From the NCBI RefSeq assembly GCF_036327775.1, contig NZ_CP109598.1, positions 4,848,001 to 4,912,000 of the forward strand: DNA of 64,000 bases. The letters are read 5' to 3'. Position 1 is the first letter of the stretch. Every line of letters starts with the position of its first letter. This document shows, in pieces, positions 44,240 through 53,069 of the stretch. The notes beneath the pieces are model-generated. The model was given only the letters and a program-made list of their open reading frames with translations. It had not been told where the DNA came from and made no database searches. The stretch is from Streptomyces sp. NBC_01498 (GTDB taxonomy: Bacteria > Actinomycetota > Actinomycetes > Streptomycetales > Streptomycetaceae). The translations under genes were made by a program, and so were the position numbers.

Positions 44240-44259
44240 TCCGAACGACAGACCCTGGG
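44061..44259. mobile_element. 199-bp MITE-like element
   Basis: Bounded by 22-bp terminal inverted repeats that match at 20 of 22 positions: CCCAGGGTCTGTCGTCTGGA followed by TC at 44061-44082, and its near-complement ending CGACAGACCCTGGG at 44238-44259. Inside is a strong hairpin, GGAGGGAGGTACGGC (44134-44148) with GCCGTGCCTCCCTCC (44153-44167), one mismatch and a 4-nt loop. It has no transposase. No clear target duplication is visible. It sits at the 3' end of the methyltransferase gene. Confidence 0.8.
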
Positions 44260-44325
44260 CCGGCCGCACGACATCCCCCGGCGCCCGCGACCTCCATGGC
44301 CGCCGGGCCACCGGCGCCGACGCCG

Positions 44326-45126
44326 TCACCTGGCCTGTGCGAGCAGCTCCTCCAGATGCGCGCGCCCGGCGGTCAGCAGACCGGGCAGGTCGGGGGCGTC
44401 CGGGTACCAGCGCTTCTCGTACTCCCAGCACAGCCACCCGTCGTCCCCGTCCCCGGCGTACAGCCCGACGCACTCGCCCAACGGCAGCACCCCCGCGCCC
44501 AGCGGCAGCGGAGTCGTGTCGTCGGCCGACGCGATGTCCTTCACCTGGACGTAGCCGAGGTGCGGCGACAGCGAGGCGTGGCTGGTGACGGGGCGCTCCC
44601 CGCCGAGCCAGGTGTGCATGACGTCCCAGATCGCCCCCACCTGCGGATGACCGACCAGCCCCAGGACCCGCATCGCGTCGGCGCCCGTGCGGTGGGAGTC
44701 GTGGGTCTCCAGGAGGATCCGTACGCCCGACTCGGCGGCCAGCGGCGCCGCCGCGGCCAGCCGGCGGGCGGCCGTCGCGTCGGCGGCCTCGGGGTCCTGC
44801 TCGCCGCCGCCCGGGAAGACACGTACGTACGGCGCGCCCAGGTCGCGCGCCAGCAGGACCAGGTCGTCCAGCTCCCGGCCCTTCGACTGCTCGTCCGCGT
44901 CCTCGGCCGCCACGCGCGCGTAGCCCGCGACAGTCAGGATGCGGATTCCGTGCCGGGCGAACTCCTCGACCACGGAAGCCCGTTCCCGGGCGTCGAGACC
45001 GGTGTGTACGGGCTCCTCCGGGTGGGCGCGCAACTCCACGCCCTGGTAGCCGGTCCGGGCGGCGAGCGCGGCGACCTCGGGGATCGGCAGACCGGGGACA
45101 CCGAGGGTCGAGAAGGCGAGGTTCAC
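44326..45126 (-). CDS. Sugar phosphate isomerase/epimerase family protein (TIM barrel)
   Basis: 266 residues from GTG 45126, with AAAGGAA seven bases upstream. Xylose isomerase-like TIM-barrel (AP-endonuclease 2 family): MNLAFSTLGVPGLPIPEVAA, LETHDSH metal ligand block, GAIWDVMHTW, LGYVQVKDI and the terminal WEYEKRW Glu. Enzymes of this fold isomerise or epimerise keto-sugars or dehydrate inososes. Lies near the LacI-type gene on the same strand, and near the divergent Gfo/Idh-DUF993-isomerase operon; probably the same pathway. Confidence 0.85.
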   Translation of the reverse strand: MNLAFSTLGVPGLPIPEVAALAARTGYQGVELRAHPEEPVHTGLDARERASVVEEFARHGIRILTVAGYARVAAEDADEQSKGRELDDLVLLARDLGAPYVRVFPGGGEQDPEAADATAARRLAAAAPLAAESGVRILLETHDSHRTGADAMRVLGLVGHPQVGAIWDVMHTWLGGERPVTSHASLSPHLGYVQVKDIASADDTTPLPLGAGVLPLGECVGLYAGDGDDGWLCWEYEKRWYPDAPDLPGLLTAGRAHLEELLAQAR

Positions 45127-45749
45127 TCCGTGGTTCCTTTCACGAGGGGAGTCCGGCGAGGGACCCGTCGACGGGCGGGGGCCGCCGCTCCTGTCCGGCC
45201 GGTCCTGCCCCGGCCGGGTCCGGTCCATTCCGGGGAACGGCTCCGTACGGCGGACACGTACACGGACGCGGACCCGCGCCCACGTGCCGGACGAGGCCGT
45301 GCCCGCGCGTACGGCTTCCGGTCGGCGGCGAGGGCGACATCGGGGCACGGCACCACCTCCCGTTACCCCGCATCGCCGGGGTCACCCACCGTCACCGTGC
45401 CTCATTCGCCCGGCCGGGCCCACAGCCACGTCCGAGAAGGGCGCCGTCACGGCTCCGACGGTCGACAGCGCCTGCGGTCAACTCCGCAGAGCGGACCGGG
45501 CTGCTAGACCGCCCGGCACCGGCGCTCGGGCGGCGCGTCACGGCCCCTTCGGAGCTCAGCTCCGGGTCCATGCCCGGCTCCACGCCCCAGGGCCGCACCC
45601 GGGACCCCCGCCGTCACGGCCCCACGGTCAACGCCCCGGACCGCTCCGTGCGGCCCAACACCCCGAACCACCGCACGACACCGGGGACGGCCCGCCGCAT
45701 CCTCTCCGGGCTCGGCTCCGGAACGGACCCGTCCCAGCCCTCTCCGGGC
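45127..45749. other. Gene-free region between isomerase and lacI-type gene
   Basis: About 620 bp without a credible gene. A 21-bp direct repeat with one mismatch (CCTCTCCGGGCTCGGCTCCG at 45701, again from 45739) runs into the end of the LacI gene. Pro/Arg-rich open frames here look like artefacts of high GC. Confidence 0.5.
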
Positions 45750-46811
45750 TCAGCTCCGGGGCGGCGCCGTCGAGGCCCGTGCCATCAGCTCCGCGGTGAT
45801 CGTCGCGATCCCGCCGGGCGGGGGTGCCTCCGCCCCCATCGCCAGCCGGCCGGCCCGCGCACCCGCCTCATGAAGAGGCAGCCGTACGGTCGTCAGCGCC
45901 GGCACCGCGTCGACCGAGAAGGGCAGGTCGTCGAAGCCCGCCACCGAGACGTCCTCGGGAATGCGCAGCCCCCGGTCGCGCACCGCCGCGCACGCGCCCA
46001 GCGCCACCGTGTCGTTCGCCGCGACCACCGCCGTCAGATCCGGCGCGCGCCGCAGCAGTTCCAGCGTCGCCTCGTAGCCCGACCGCCGGTCGTAGGGGCC
46101 GTGGACCGTCAGCGGGCCCTGGTCCTCCGTCAGGCCGGCGGCCGTCAGGGCCGTCTGGTGTCCCTCCAGCCGGTGCCGGGTCGTGGTGCGCTCGGCCGGG
46201 CCCGCGACGTATCCGATCCTCCGGTGTCCCAGGGCGATCAGATGCTCGGTGAGCCGCCGCCCGCCGCCCCGGTTGTCGAAGGCCAGCGACGCGAGGACCG
46301 CGCTGCTGCCCGGCAGCGGGGGCCGCCCGCACAGCACCACCCGTGTCCCGGCGTCGGCGAGCCTGGTCAGCTTGGCCGACATCGCCGCGATGTGCGTAGG
46401 GTCCTCCAGGGCGCCCCCGGTGAGGATCACGGCGGCGGCCCGCTGACGCTGGAGGAGGGTGAGATAGCGCAGTTCGCGCTCCGGGGAGGCGCCCGTGTTG
46501 CAGACGACGGCGAGCTTCTCGCCCCCGGCCCGGCCCGTCCCCTCCTGACCGCCGATCTCCGTCTGCGCGGCCCCCGCCATGATCCCGAAGAACGGGTCGG
46601 CGATGTCGTTGACCAGGATGCCGATCAGGTCGGACGTGGCGGCGGCGAGCGAACTGGCAGGCCCGTTGAGCACGTAGTCCAACTCGTCGACCGCCCGCAG
46701 TACCCGCTCCCTGGTGGAGGTGGCGACCGGGTAGTTCCCGTTCAGCACACGGGAGACGGTCGCGGGTGACACCCGGGCGCGCGCCGCCACATCGGCCAGG
46801 GTGATCGTCAT
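45750..46811 (-). CDS. LacI-family transcriptional repressor
   Basis: 353 residues from ATG 46811: N-terminal HTH and hinge (TLADVAARARVSPATVSRVL, then NGNYPVATSTRERV and a hinge helix NGPASSLAAATS), followed by a periplasmic-binding-protein-like sugar domain (IGILVNDIADPFFGIMAGAA to the end). Divergent from the Gfo/Idh operon with a classical AAGCGCTT-centred operator between. Likely represses that operon until its sugar or sugar derivative is present. Confidence 0.93.
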   Translation of the reverse strand: MTITLADVAARARVSPATVSRVLNGNYPVATSTRERVLRAVDELDYVLNGPASSLAAATSDLIGILVNDIADPFFGIMAGAAQTEIGGQEGTGRAGGEKLAVVCNTGASPERELRYLTLLQRQRAAAVILTGGALEDPTHIAAMSAKLTRLADAGTRVVLCGRPPLPGSSAVLASLAFDNRGGGRRLTEHLIALGHRRIGYVAGPAERTTTRHRLEGHQTALTAAGLTEDQGPLTVHGPYDRRSGYEATLELLRRAPDLTAVVAANDTVALGACAAVRDRGLRIPEDVSVAGFDDLPFSVDAVPALTTVRLPLHEAGARAGRLAMGAEAPPPGGIATITAELMARASTAPPRS

Positions 46812-46897
46812 CGGGTTCCTCCGGATGGTGGGTGTGGCGGTGGATCGGGGCCGGACCCTTGTCCGGTCGCTTTCGGCAGGCTAGCTTCATATCCTAT

Positions 46898-46911
46898 AGA
46901 AAGCGCTTGCT
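46898..46911. promoter_or_regulatory. LacI-type operator
   Basis: AGAAAGCGCTTGCT, symmetric at 12 of 14 positions around the perfect AAGCGCTT (46901-46908). It lies 23 bp before the Gfo/Idh GTG and 87 bp before the LacI ATG, so it can serve both. Confidence 0.8.
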
Positions 46912-46933
46912 ACGGCCGTATGGAGGGAACTTC

Positions 46934-48085
46934 GTGACACGCAGGACAGTGCGGATCGCCATGAACGGCGTCACGGGGCGGATGGGCCACCGGCAGCATC
47001 TGGTGCGTTCCGTCCTCGCGATCCGTGAGCAGGGCGGACTGGACCTCGGCGACGGGGACCTGCTCTGGCCCGAGCCCGTTCTCGTCGGCCGCCGCGAGCA
47101 CGCCCTCCGGGAGATCGCCGAACGGCACGGCCTCACCGAGTGGTCCACCGACCTCGACACCGTCCTGGCCGACGACACCGTCGACATCTACTTCGACGCG
47201 CAGGTCACCTCCGCGCGCGTGGAGGCAGTCAAGAAGGCACTGGCCGCCGGGAAGCACATCTACGTGGAGAAGCCGACCGCGACCGACCTCGAAGGGGCCC
47301 TCGACCTGGCCCGTCTCGCGCGGAGCGCCGGCGTCCGCCACGGCGTCGTCCAGGACAAGATCTTCCTGCCGGGGCTGCTGAAGCTGAAGCGACTCGTAGA
47401 CGGCGGCTTCTTCGGCGAGATCCTCTCCGTAAGAGGCGAGTTCGGCTACTGGGTCTTCGAGGGCGACTGGCAGGCGCCGCAGCGCCCCTCCTGGAACTAC
47501 CGGAGTGAGGACGGCGGCGGCATCACCGTCGACATGTTCCCGCACTGGGAGTACGTGTTGCACGAGCTGTTCGGCCGGGTCACCTCCGTCTCCGCGCACA
47601 TCACCACGCACGTGCCGCGCCGCTGGGACGAGAGCGGCAAGCCGTACGAGGCCACCGCCGACGACGCCGCCTACGGGATCTTCGAACTGGAGGGCGGCGT
47701 CGTCGCGCAGATCAACTCCTCCTGGACGGTGCGGGTCAACCGGGACGAGCTGGTCGAGTTCCAGGTCGACGGCACCCACGGCTCGGCCGTCGCCGGACTG
47801 CGCCGCTGCCGGGTCCAGCACCGGGGCGCCACCCCCAAGCCCGTCTGGAACCCGGATCTGGCCGTCACGGAGTCCTTCCGCGACCAGTGGCAGGAGATCC
47901 CGGACAACGCCGAGTTCGACAACGGCTTCAAGGCGCAGTGGGAGTTGTTCCTGCGTCATGTCGCCCTCGGCGAGCCCTACCGCTGGGACCTCCTCGCCGG
48001 CGCGCGGGGCGTCCAGCTCGCCGAACTCGGCCTCAGGTCCTCCTCCCAGGGACGTCGCCTCACGGTGCCGGAGCTGTCGCTGTGA
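46934..48085 (+). CDS. Gfo/Idh/MocA family oxidoreductase
   Basis: NAD(P)-dependent sugar or polyol dehydrogenase of 383 residues from GTG 46934 (GGAGGG upstream). N-terminal Rossmann domain starts RIAMNGVTGRMG; the conserved HIYVEKPTATD (Lys/Pro of the EKP motif) is at about 110-120, followed by the alpha/beta C-terminal domain with GGGITVDMFPHWEYVL, whose His is the likely catalytic or substrate ligand. First gene of a three-gene operon with overlapping stops and starts. Substrate unknown. Confidence 0.88.
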   Translation: MTRRTVRIAMNGVTGRMGHRQHLVRSVLAIREQGGLDLGDGDLLWPEPVLVGRREHALREIAERHGLTEWSTDLDTVLADDTVDIYFDAQVTSARVEAVKKALAAGKHIYVEKPTATDLEGALDLARLARSAGVRHGVVQDKIFLPGLLKLKRLVDGGFFGEILSVRGEFGYWVFEGDWQAPQRPSWNYRSEDGGGITVDMFPHWEYVLHELFGRVTSVSAHITTHVPRRWDESGKPYEATADDAAYGIFELEGGVVAQINSSWTVRVNRDELVEFQVDGTHGSAVAGLRRCRVQHRGATPKPVWNPDLAVTESFRDQWQEIPDNAEFDNGFKAQWELFLRHVALGEPYRWDLLAGARGVQLAELGLRSSSQGRRLTVPELSL

Positions 48086-49308
48086 CCACCCGGACCACCG
48101 CCGCCGCACCACCGCCCGGCGCGTCCTCCGTAAGGAGCCCGGCGCTCCGGCTCCCGGACGCGGACGGCACGCTGCGCGCGTACCGTCCCCGCCGTGAACC
48201 GGCCCCCTTCCTCAGGAGGCCGACCGACGGCGTCCCTCTCGTCTCCCGTACGGTCTTCGCCGCCGCGCACGTCGTGGCCGACCCGTACGCCGACAGCGGC
48301 CCCGGGGCGCCGGCCGCCGTCGACTGGGACACCACGCTCGCCTTCCGCCGCCACCTGTGGGAACGGGGCCTCGGGGTGGCCGAGGCCATGGACACCGCGC
48401 AGCGCGGCATGGGCCTGGACTGGGCGGGCGCCGCCGAGCTGATCCGCCGCTCGGCGGCGGAGGCCCGCGCGGAGGGCGGCTCGCTGGTGTGCGGGGCGGG
48501 CACCGACCAGCTCGCCCCGGGGACGCGTTCCCTGGCGGAGGTGCGGGCCGCGTACGAGGAGCAGCTGGCACTCGTCGAGGACACCGGTTCACGGGCCGTC
48601 CTGATGGCCTCACGGGCGCTCGCCGGCGCGGCCGGGGGCCCCGAGGACTATCTGGCCCTCTACGGCCATCTGCTGCGCCAGGCGGACGAACCCGTCGTCC
48701 TGCACTGGCTCGGCCCGATGTTCGATCCCGAACTGGACGGTTACTGGGGCAGTACCGACCTCGACGCGGCCACCGAGACGTTCCTCCAGGTCGTCTCGGA
48801 GCATCCGGACAAGGTCGACGGCGTCAAGGTCTCGCTGCTGGACGCGCGTCGCGAGGTCGACCTCCGTCGGAGGCTGCCGCGCGGGGTGCGCTGCTACACG
48901 GGCGACGACTTCCACTACCCGGAGCTGATCGCGGGCGACGAACGCGGCTTCAGCCACGCCCTGCTGGGTGTCTTCGACCCGCTCGCCCCGGTGGCCGCCG
49001 AGGCCGTACGCGTCCTGGACACCGGCGACACGGAGGGCTTCCGGGAACTGCTCGACCCCACCGTCGAGCTGTCCCGCCACCTCTTCGGCGCCCCCACCCG
49101 CTTCTACAAGACGGGCGTCGTGTTCCTCGCCTGGCTGGCCGGGCACCAGGACCACTTCGCCATGGTCGGCGGCCTCCAGTCGGCCCGTTCCCTGCCGCAC
49201 CTCGCGCGCGCGTACGAACTGGCCGACGGGCTCGGCCTGTTCCCGGACCCGGCGGTGGCCGAGGCCCGCATGAGGTCCCTGCTCGGGGTGTACGGGGTGG
49301 ACCAGTGA
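48082..49308 (+). CDS. DUF993 protein (dihydrodipicolinate synthase/aldolase-like)
   Basis: 408 residues; GTG overlaps the previous stop (GTGA). DUF993 family, a TIM-barrel group distantly related to dihydrodipicolinate synthase and class I aldolases: LVCGAGTDQLAP, VVLHWLGPMFDPELDGYWGS, and VDGVKVSLLD, whose Lys is a possible Schiff-base residue. No reaction is established that I know. In this operon it would follow oxidation by the Gfo/Idh enzyme, which suggests retro-aldol cleavage of an oxidised sugar (inference). Confidence 0.8.
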   Translation: MTTRTTAAAPPPGASSVRSPALRLPDADGTLRAYRPRREPAPFLRRPTDGVPLVSRTVFAAAHVVADPYADSGPGAPAAVDWDTTLAFRRHLWERGLGVAEAMDTAQRGMGLDWAGAAELIRRSAAEARAEGGSLVCGAGTDQLAPGTRSLAEVRAAYEEQLALVEDTGSRAVLMASRALAGAAGGPEDYLALYGHLLRQADEPVVLHWLGPMFDPELDGYWGSTDLDAATETFLQVVSEHPDKVDGVKVSLLDARREVDLRRRLPRGVRCYTGDDFHYPELIAGDERGFSHALLGVFDPLAPVAAEAVRVLDTGDTEGFRELLDPTVELSRHLFGAPTRFYKTGVVFLAWLAGHQDHFAMVGGLQSARSLPHLARAYELADGLGLFPDPAVAEARMRSLLGVYGVDQ

Positions 49309-50177
49309 CCCACGCCTCCGACGCGCCCGACGCCCCCGACACGCCCGGACCGCCGCGTGGCCTCGCCCGGTTCAGCATCAACCAGATGACGGTCAAACAG
49401 CTCACCCTCCCCGAACTGACCGAGGCGTGCGTCCGCCTCGGTGTACCGGGCGTGGGGCTGTGGCGCGAGCCGGTACGGGCGTACGGCACCGAGGCCGCCG
49501 CCGCACTCGTACGCGACGCCGGGCTGACCGTCACCACCCTGTGCCGGGGCGGATTTCTCACCGCGAGCGATCCGGCGGCGCGGGAAGAGGCCCTGGACGA
49601 CAACCGCGCGGCCGTCGACGAGGCCGTGACGCTGGGCACCGACACCCTGGTCCTGGTGTCGGGCGGGCTGCCGCCCGGCAGCCGCGACCTGCACGGGGCG
49701 CGTGAGCGGATCGCGGACGCGCTCGCCGTACTGGCGCCGTACGCCGGGGAGCGCGGAGTGCGGCTGGCGATCGAGCCGTTGCACCCGATGTACGCCTCCG
49801 ACCGCTGTGTCGTCTCCACGCTCGACCAGGCGCTGGAACTGGCGGAACGTTTCCCGGCCGAGCAGGTCGGGGTCGTCGTGGACACCTACCACGTCTGGTG
49901 GGACGACCGGGCCCCGGCGGCGGTCGCCAGGGCGGCGGGCCGGATCCACTCCTTCCAACTGGCCGACTGGACCACGCCGTTGCCCGCCGGGGTGCTGAAC
50001 GGGCGGGGCCTGATCGGCGACGGCGCGATCGACCTGCGGGCCTGGCGCGAACGGGTCGACGCGGCCGGGTACGACGGACCGGTCGAGGTGGAACTCTTCA
50101 ACGACGCGCTGTGGGCGCGGGACGGCGCGGAGCTGCTGGCCGAGGTGGCGGAGCGGTATGTGAAGCACGCGCTGTGA
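49305..50177 (+). CDS. Sugar phosphate isomerase/epimerase family protein
   Basis: 290 residues; GTG start in a GTGA overlap with the DUF993 gene. Xylose isomerase-like TIM barrel with RFSINQMTVKQLTLPELTEA at the start and metal-site motifs LAIEPLHPMY, VVVDTYHVWWD, RIHSFQLADW and PVEVELFND. About 15 Pro/Asp-rich residues precede the barrel. A second isomerase of the same carbohydrate system, paralogous in fold to the product of 44326-45126. Confidence 0.87.
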   Translation: MTHASDAPDAPDTPGPPRGLARFSINQMTVKQLTLPELTEACVRLGVPGVGLWREPVRAYGTEAAAALVRDAGLTVTTLCRGGFLTASDPAAREEALDDNRAAVDEAVTLGTDTLVLVSGGLPPGSRDLHGARERIADALAVLAPYAGERGVRLAIEPLHPMYASDRCVVSTLDQALELAERFPAEQVGVVVDTYHVWWDDRAPAAVARAAGRIHSFQLADWTTPLPAGVLNGRGLIGDGAIDLRAWRERVDAAGYDGPVEVELFNDALWARDGAELLAEVAERYVKHAL

Positions 50178-50352
50178 GGGGCCGGGACACGAGCCCGGAA
50201 CAACTGTCGGCAACCGTGCAACCCTTTGGGGGTGACGGCTGTCGTACAGGGTGTCAAGGCTTCCGGGGAGGGGTCCGGGGGGATCGGGAAGCCTTGTTCG
50301 GAGGGGGGAGCGCGTGGGGCCCGGTCGGTGGACCGGGCCCCTGAGGCTTTTC

Positions 50353-50379
50353 CGGGCACGGGCACGGGCACGGGCACGG
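50353..50379. repeat. (CGGGCA)4 hexanucleotide repeat
   Basis: Four and a half perfect copies of CGGGCA in the 285-bp gap between the carbohydrate operon and the helicase gene. Confidence 0.8.
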
Positions 50380-50462
50380 AACGGCGCGCGCCGGGGAGTT
50401 GTCCACAGGGCGGTTGTCCACAGGGCGCGCGGACTGTCGGACCCGGGCGGTAGCGTCGGATC

Positions 50463-52685
50463 ATGTCCAACCTGGCCGTGCTCGAAGGCGTTCTTGAGCG
50501 GATCACGTACAGCAACGAGGAGAACGGCTACACCGTCGCCCGTGTCGACACCGGCCGGGGCGCCGATCTGCTCACCGTGGTCGGCTCGCTCCTCGGCGCG
50601 CAGCCGGGCGAGTCCCTGCGGATGGAGGGCCGTTGGGCCTCGCACCCGCAGTACGGCAAACAGTTCACGGTCGAGAATTACACGACGGTCCTGCCGGCGA
50701 CCATCCAGGGCATCCGCCGCTATCTCGGCTCCGGCCTGATCAAGGGAATCGGCCCGCGCATCGCCGAGCGGATCGTCGAGCACTTCGGTGTCGACACCCT
50801 GGAGATCATCGAGAAGGAGCCCGCGCGGCTGGTCGAGGTGCCCGGCCTCGGCCCGAAGCGGACGAAGATGATCGGCGCCGCCTGGGAGGAGCAGAAGGCC
50901 ATCAAGGAAGTCATGATCTTCCTTCAGGGCGTCGGCGTCTCCACCTCGATCGCGGTCCGCATCTACAAGAAGTACGGCGACGCCTCGATCTCCGTCGTAC
51001 GGAACGAGCCCTACCGGCTGGCGGCCGACGTCTGGGGCATCGGCTTCCTCACCGCCGACCGCATCGCCCAGGCCGTGGGCATCCCGCACGACAGCCCGGA
51101 CCGCGCCAAGGCCGGACTCCAGTACGCGCTCAGCCAGTCCACCGACCAGGGCCACTGCTTCCTTCCCGAGGAGCAGCTCATCTCGGACGCGGTGAAGCTT
51201 CTCCAGGTCGACACCGGTCTGGTCATCGACTGCCTGGCCGAACTCGCCGCCGAGGACGAGGGAGTCGTCCGGGAGAAGGTGCCGGGCCCCGACGGGGGCG
51301 AGCCGGTCACCGCCGTCTATCTGGTGCCCTTCCACCGCGCCGAACTGTCGCTGTCCGCACAGCTGCTGCGGTTGCTGCGGGCCGGGGAGGACCGGATGCC
51401 CGCCTTCCAGGACGTCGTCTGGGAGAAGGCCCTGCCCTGGCTCGCGGGCCGTACGGGAGCCGAGCTGGCCCCCGAGCAGGAGGCGGCGGTGCGGCTCGCC
51501 CTCACCCGTAAGGTCGCCGTCCTGACCGGCGGGCCGGGCTGCGGCAAGTCCTTCACGGTCCGCTCGATCGTGGAGCTGGCCAAGGCCAAGAAGGCCAAGG
51601 TGGTGCTGGCGGCGCCCACCGGCCGCGCGGCCAAGCGCCTCGCGGAGCTGACCGGCGCCGAGGCGTCCACGGTTCACCGGCTGCTGGAGCTCAAGCCGGG
51701 CGGGGACGCCGCGTACGACCGGGACCGGCCGCTCGACGCCGATCTGGTCGTCGTCGACGAGGCGTCGATGCTGGATCTGCTGCTCGCCAACAAACTCGCG
51801 AAGGCCGTGGCACCCGGTGCGCATCTGCTGCTCGTCGGGGATGTCGACCAACTGCCGTCGGTGGGCGCCGGGGAGGTGCTGCGGGACCTGCTGGCGGAAG
51901 GCGGGCCGGTGCCGCAGGTGCGGCTGACCCGGATCTTCCGGCAGGCCCAGCAGTCGGGCGTGGTCACCAACGCGCACCGGATCAACTCCGGGGTCCAGCC
52001 GCTCACCCAGGGCCTGAGCGACTTCTTCCTCTTCGTGGAGGACGACACGGAGGAGGCCGGGAAGCTGACGGTGGATGTCGCGGCCCGCCGCATCCCCGCC
52101 ACCTTCGGGCTCGACCCGCGGCGCGACATCCAGGTACTGGCGCCCATGCACCGGGGCCCGGCCGGCGCGGGCACGCTCAACGGCCTGCTCCAGCAGGCCA
52201 TCACCCCCGCCCGGCCCGAGCTGCCGGAGAAGCGGCTCGGCGGGCGGGTCTTCCGGGTCGGCGACAAGGTGACCCAGATCCGCAACAACTACGACAAGGG
52301 CCGGAACGGGGTCTTCAACGGCACGGTCGGGGTCGTGACCTCGCTGAACCTGGACGACCAGTGCCTGACGGTGCGGACGGACGAGGACGAGGACGTGCCG
52401 TACGACTTCGACGAGCTGGACGAGCTGGCGCACGCGTACGCGGTGACGATCCACCGCTCCCAGGGCAGCGAGTATCCGGCGGTGGTCGTCCCGGTCACCA
52501 CGGGCGCCTGGATGATGCTCCAGCGGAATCTGCTGTACACGGCGGTGACCCGGGCCAAGAAGCTCGTCGTCCTGGTCGGCTCCCGGAAGGCGATAGGCCA
52601 GGCGGTACGTACGGTCTCGGCCGGCCGCCGCTTCACCGCCCTCGACCACCGGCTCTCGGGCAGCCTCCGGCCCGCCGCCCTCTGA
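50463..52685 (+). CDS. recD2: RecD2-type ATP-dependent DNA helicase
   Basis: 740-residue superfamily 1B helicase acting in DNA repair without RecBC. N-terminal OB-like domain, then helix-hairpin-helix region (IRRYLGSGLIKGIGPRIAER near residue 85), Walker A TGGPGCGKSFTVRS (about 355), VVVDEASMLDLLL, LLVGDVDQLPSVGAG, and the C-terminal SH3-containing and motif VI region (HRSQGSEYPAVVVPV, YTAVTRAKKLVVLVG). Start ATG 50463. Upstream of the citrate synthase gene, as in S. coelicolor from memory. Confidence 0.93.
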   Translation: MSNLAVLEGVLERITYSNEENGYTVARVDTGRGADLLTVVGSLLGAQPGESLRMEGRWASHPQYGKQFTVENYTTVLPATIQGIRRYLGSGLIKGIGPRIAERIVEHFGVDTLEIIEKEPARLVEVPGLGPKRTKMIGAAWEEQKAIKEVMIFLQGVGVSTSIAVRIYKKYGDASISVVRNEPYRLAADVWGIGFLTADRIAQAVGIPHDSPDRAKAGLQYALSQSTDQGHCFLPEEQLISDAVKLLQVDTGLVIDCLAELAAEDEGVVREKVPGPDGGEPVTAVYLVPFHRAELSLSAQLLRLLRAGEDRMPAFQDVVWEKALPWLAGRTGAELAPEQEAAVRLALTRKVAVLTGGPGCGKSFTVRSIVELAKAKKAKVVLAAPTGRAAKRLAELTGAEASTVHRLLELKPGGDAAYDRDRPLDADLVVVDEASMLDLLLANKLAKAVAPGAHLLLVGDVDQLPSVGAGEVLRDLLAEGGPVPQVRLTRIFRQAQQSGVVTNAHRINSGVQPLTQGLSDFFLFVEDDTEEAGKLTVDVAARRIPATFGLDPRRDIQVLAPMHRGPAGAGTLNGLLQQAITPARPELPEKRLGGRVFRVGDKVTQIRNNYDKGRNGVFNGTVGVVTSLNLDDQCLTVRTDEDEDVPYDFDELDELAHAYAVTIHRSQGSEYPAVVVPVTTGAWMMLQRNLLYTAVTRAKKLVVLVGSRKAIGQAVRTVSAGRRFTALDHRLSGSLRPAAL

Positions 52686-53069
52686 GCGGGCCTCGCCGAT
52701 CGCCGACCAGTGACCGCCGACCGCCCACCGGCGCCCACCGGTGATCGGCGCCCGCCGTCGATCACCGACCGCCGTCGGTCGGCGGCGCGGGTCGAGTGCG
52801 CCGGAGCGAGAGCCGGGCGCGGTCGCGGAGCCGCCCGCGTGGGTGTGTTCGGGCGGAATGCCCCGCCCGAACGAGTGCCCGGCGCATCCAATGCCCACCC
52901 CGGACTTTCGGAACCGGGGCGAACGGGGCAGGATGTGGAAGTTCGCGGCACTCAGTGCCGCGAATAGGCCCAATGGTCGACCCCGAGTGCACTCTCCTGA
53001 GCCAAATGGGGGATGGTAGAGACAGTCAGGGCACCTCGAAGAAGAGGCACTACGTCGGTGAGGGATGAC
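52686..53069. other. Intergenic region upstream of citrate synthase
   Basis: 384 bp without a gene. Contains runs of GACCGCC/CACCG-type short repeats (52690-52790) and the long palindrome listed separately. The citA promoter is expected in the second half. Confidence 0.55.
52942..52964. promoter_or_regulatory. 23-bp palindrome in the citA leader region
   Basis: Arms TTCGCGGCACT and AGTGCCGCGAA, 11 bp each and perfect, around a single C. Lies about 105 bp before the citA start. Near-zero loop makes a protein operator more likely than an RNA terminator. Confidence 0.65.

Noticed and set aside
45284..45799. Pro/Arg-rich plus-strand open frame between the isomerase and the LacI gene
   Set aside because: Runs into the antisense of the LacI gene, no ribosome binding site, no domain.
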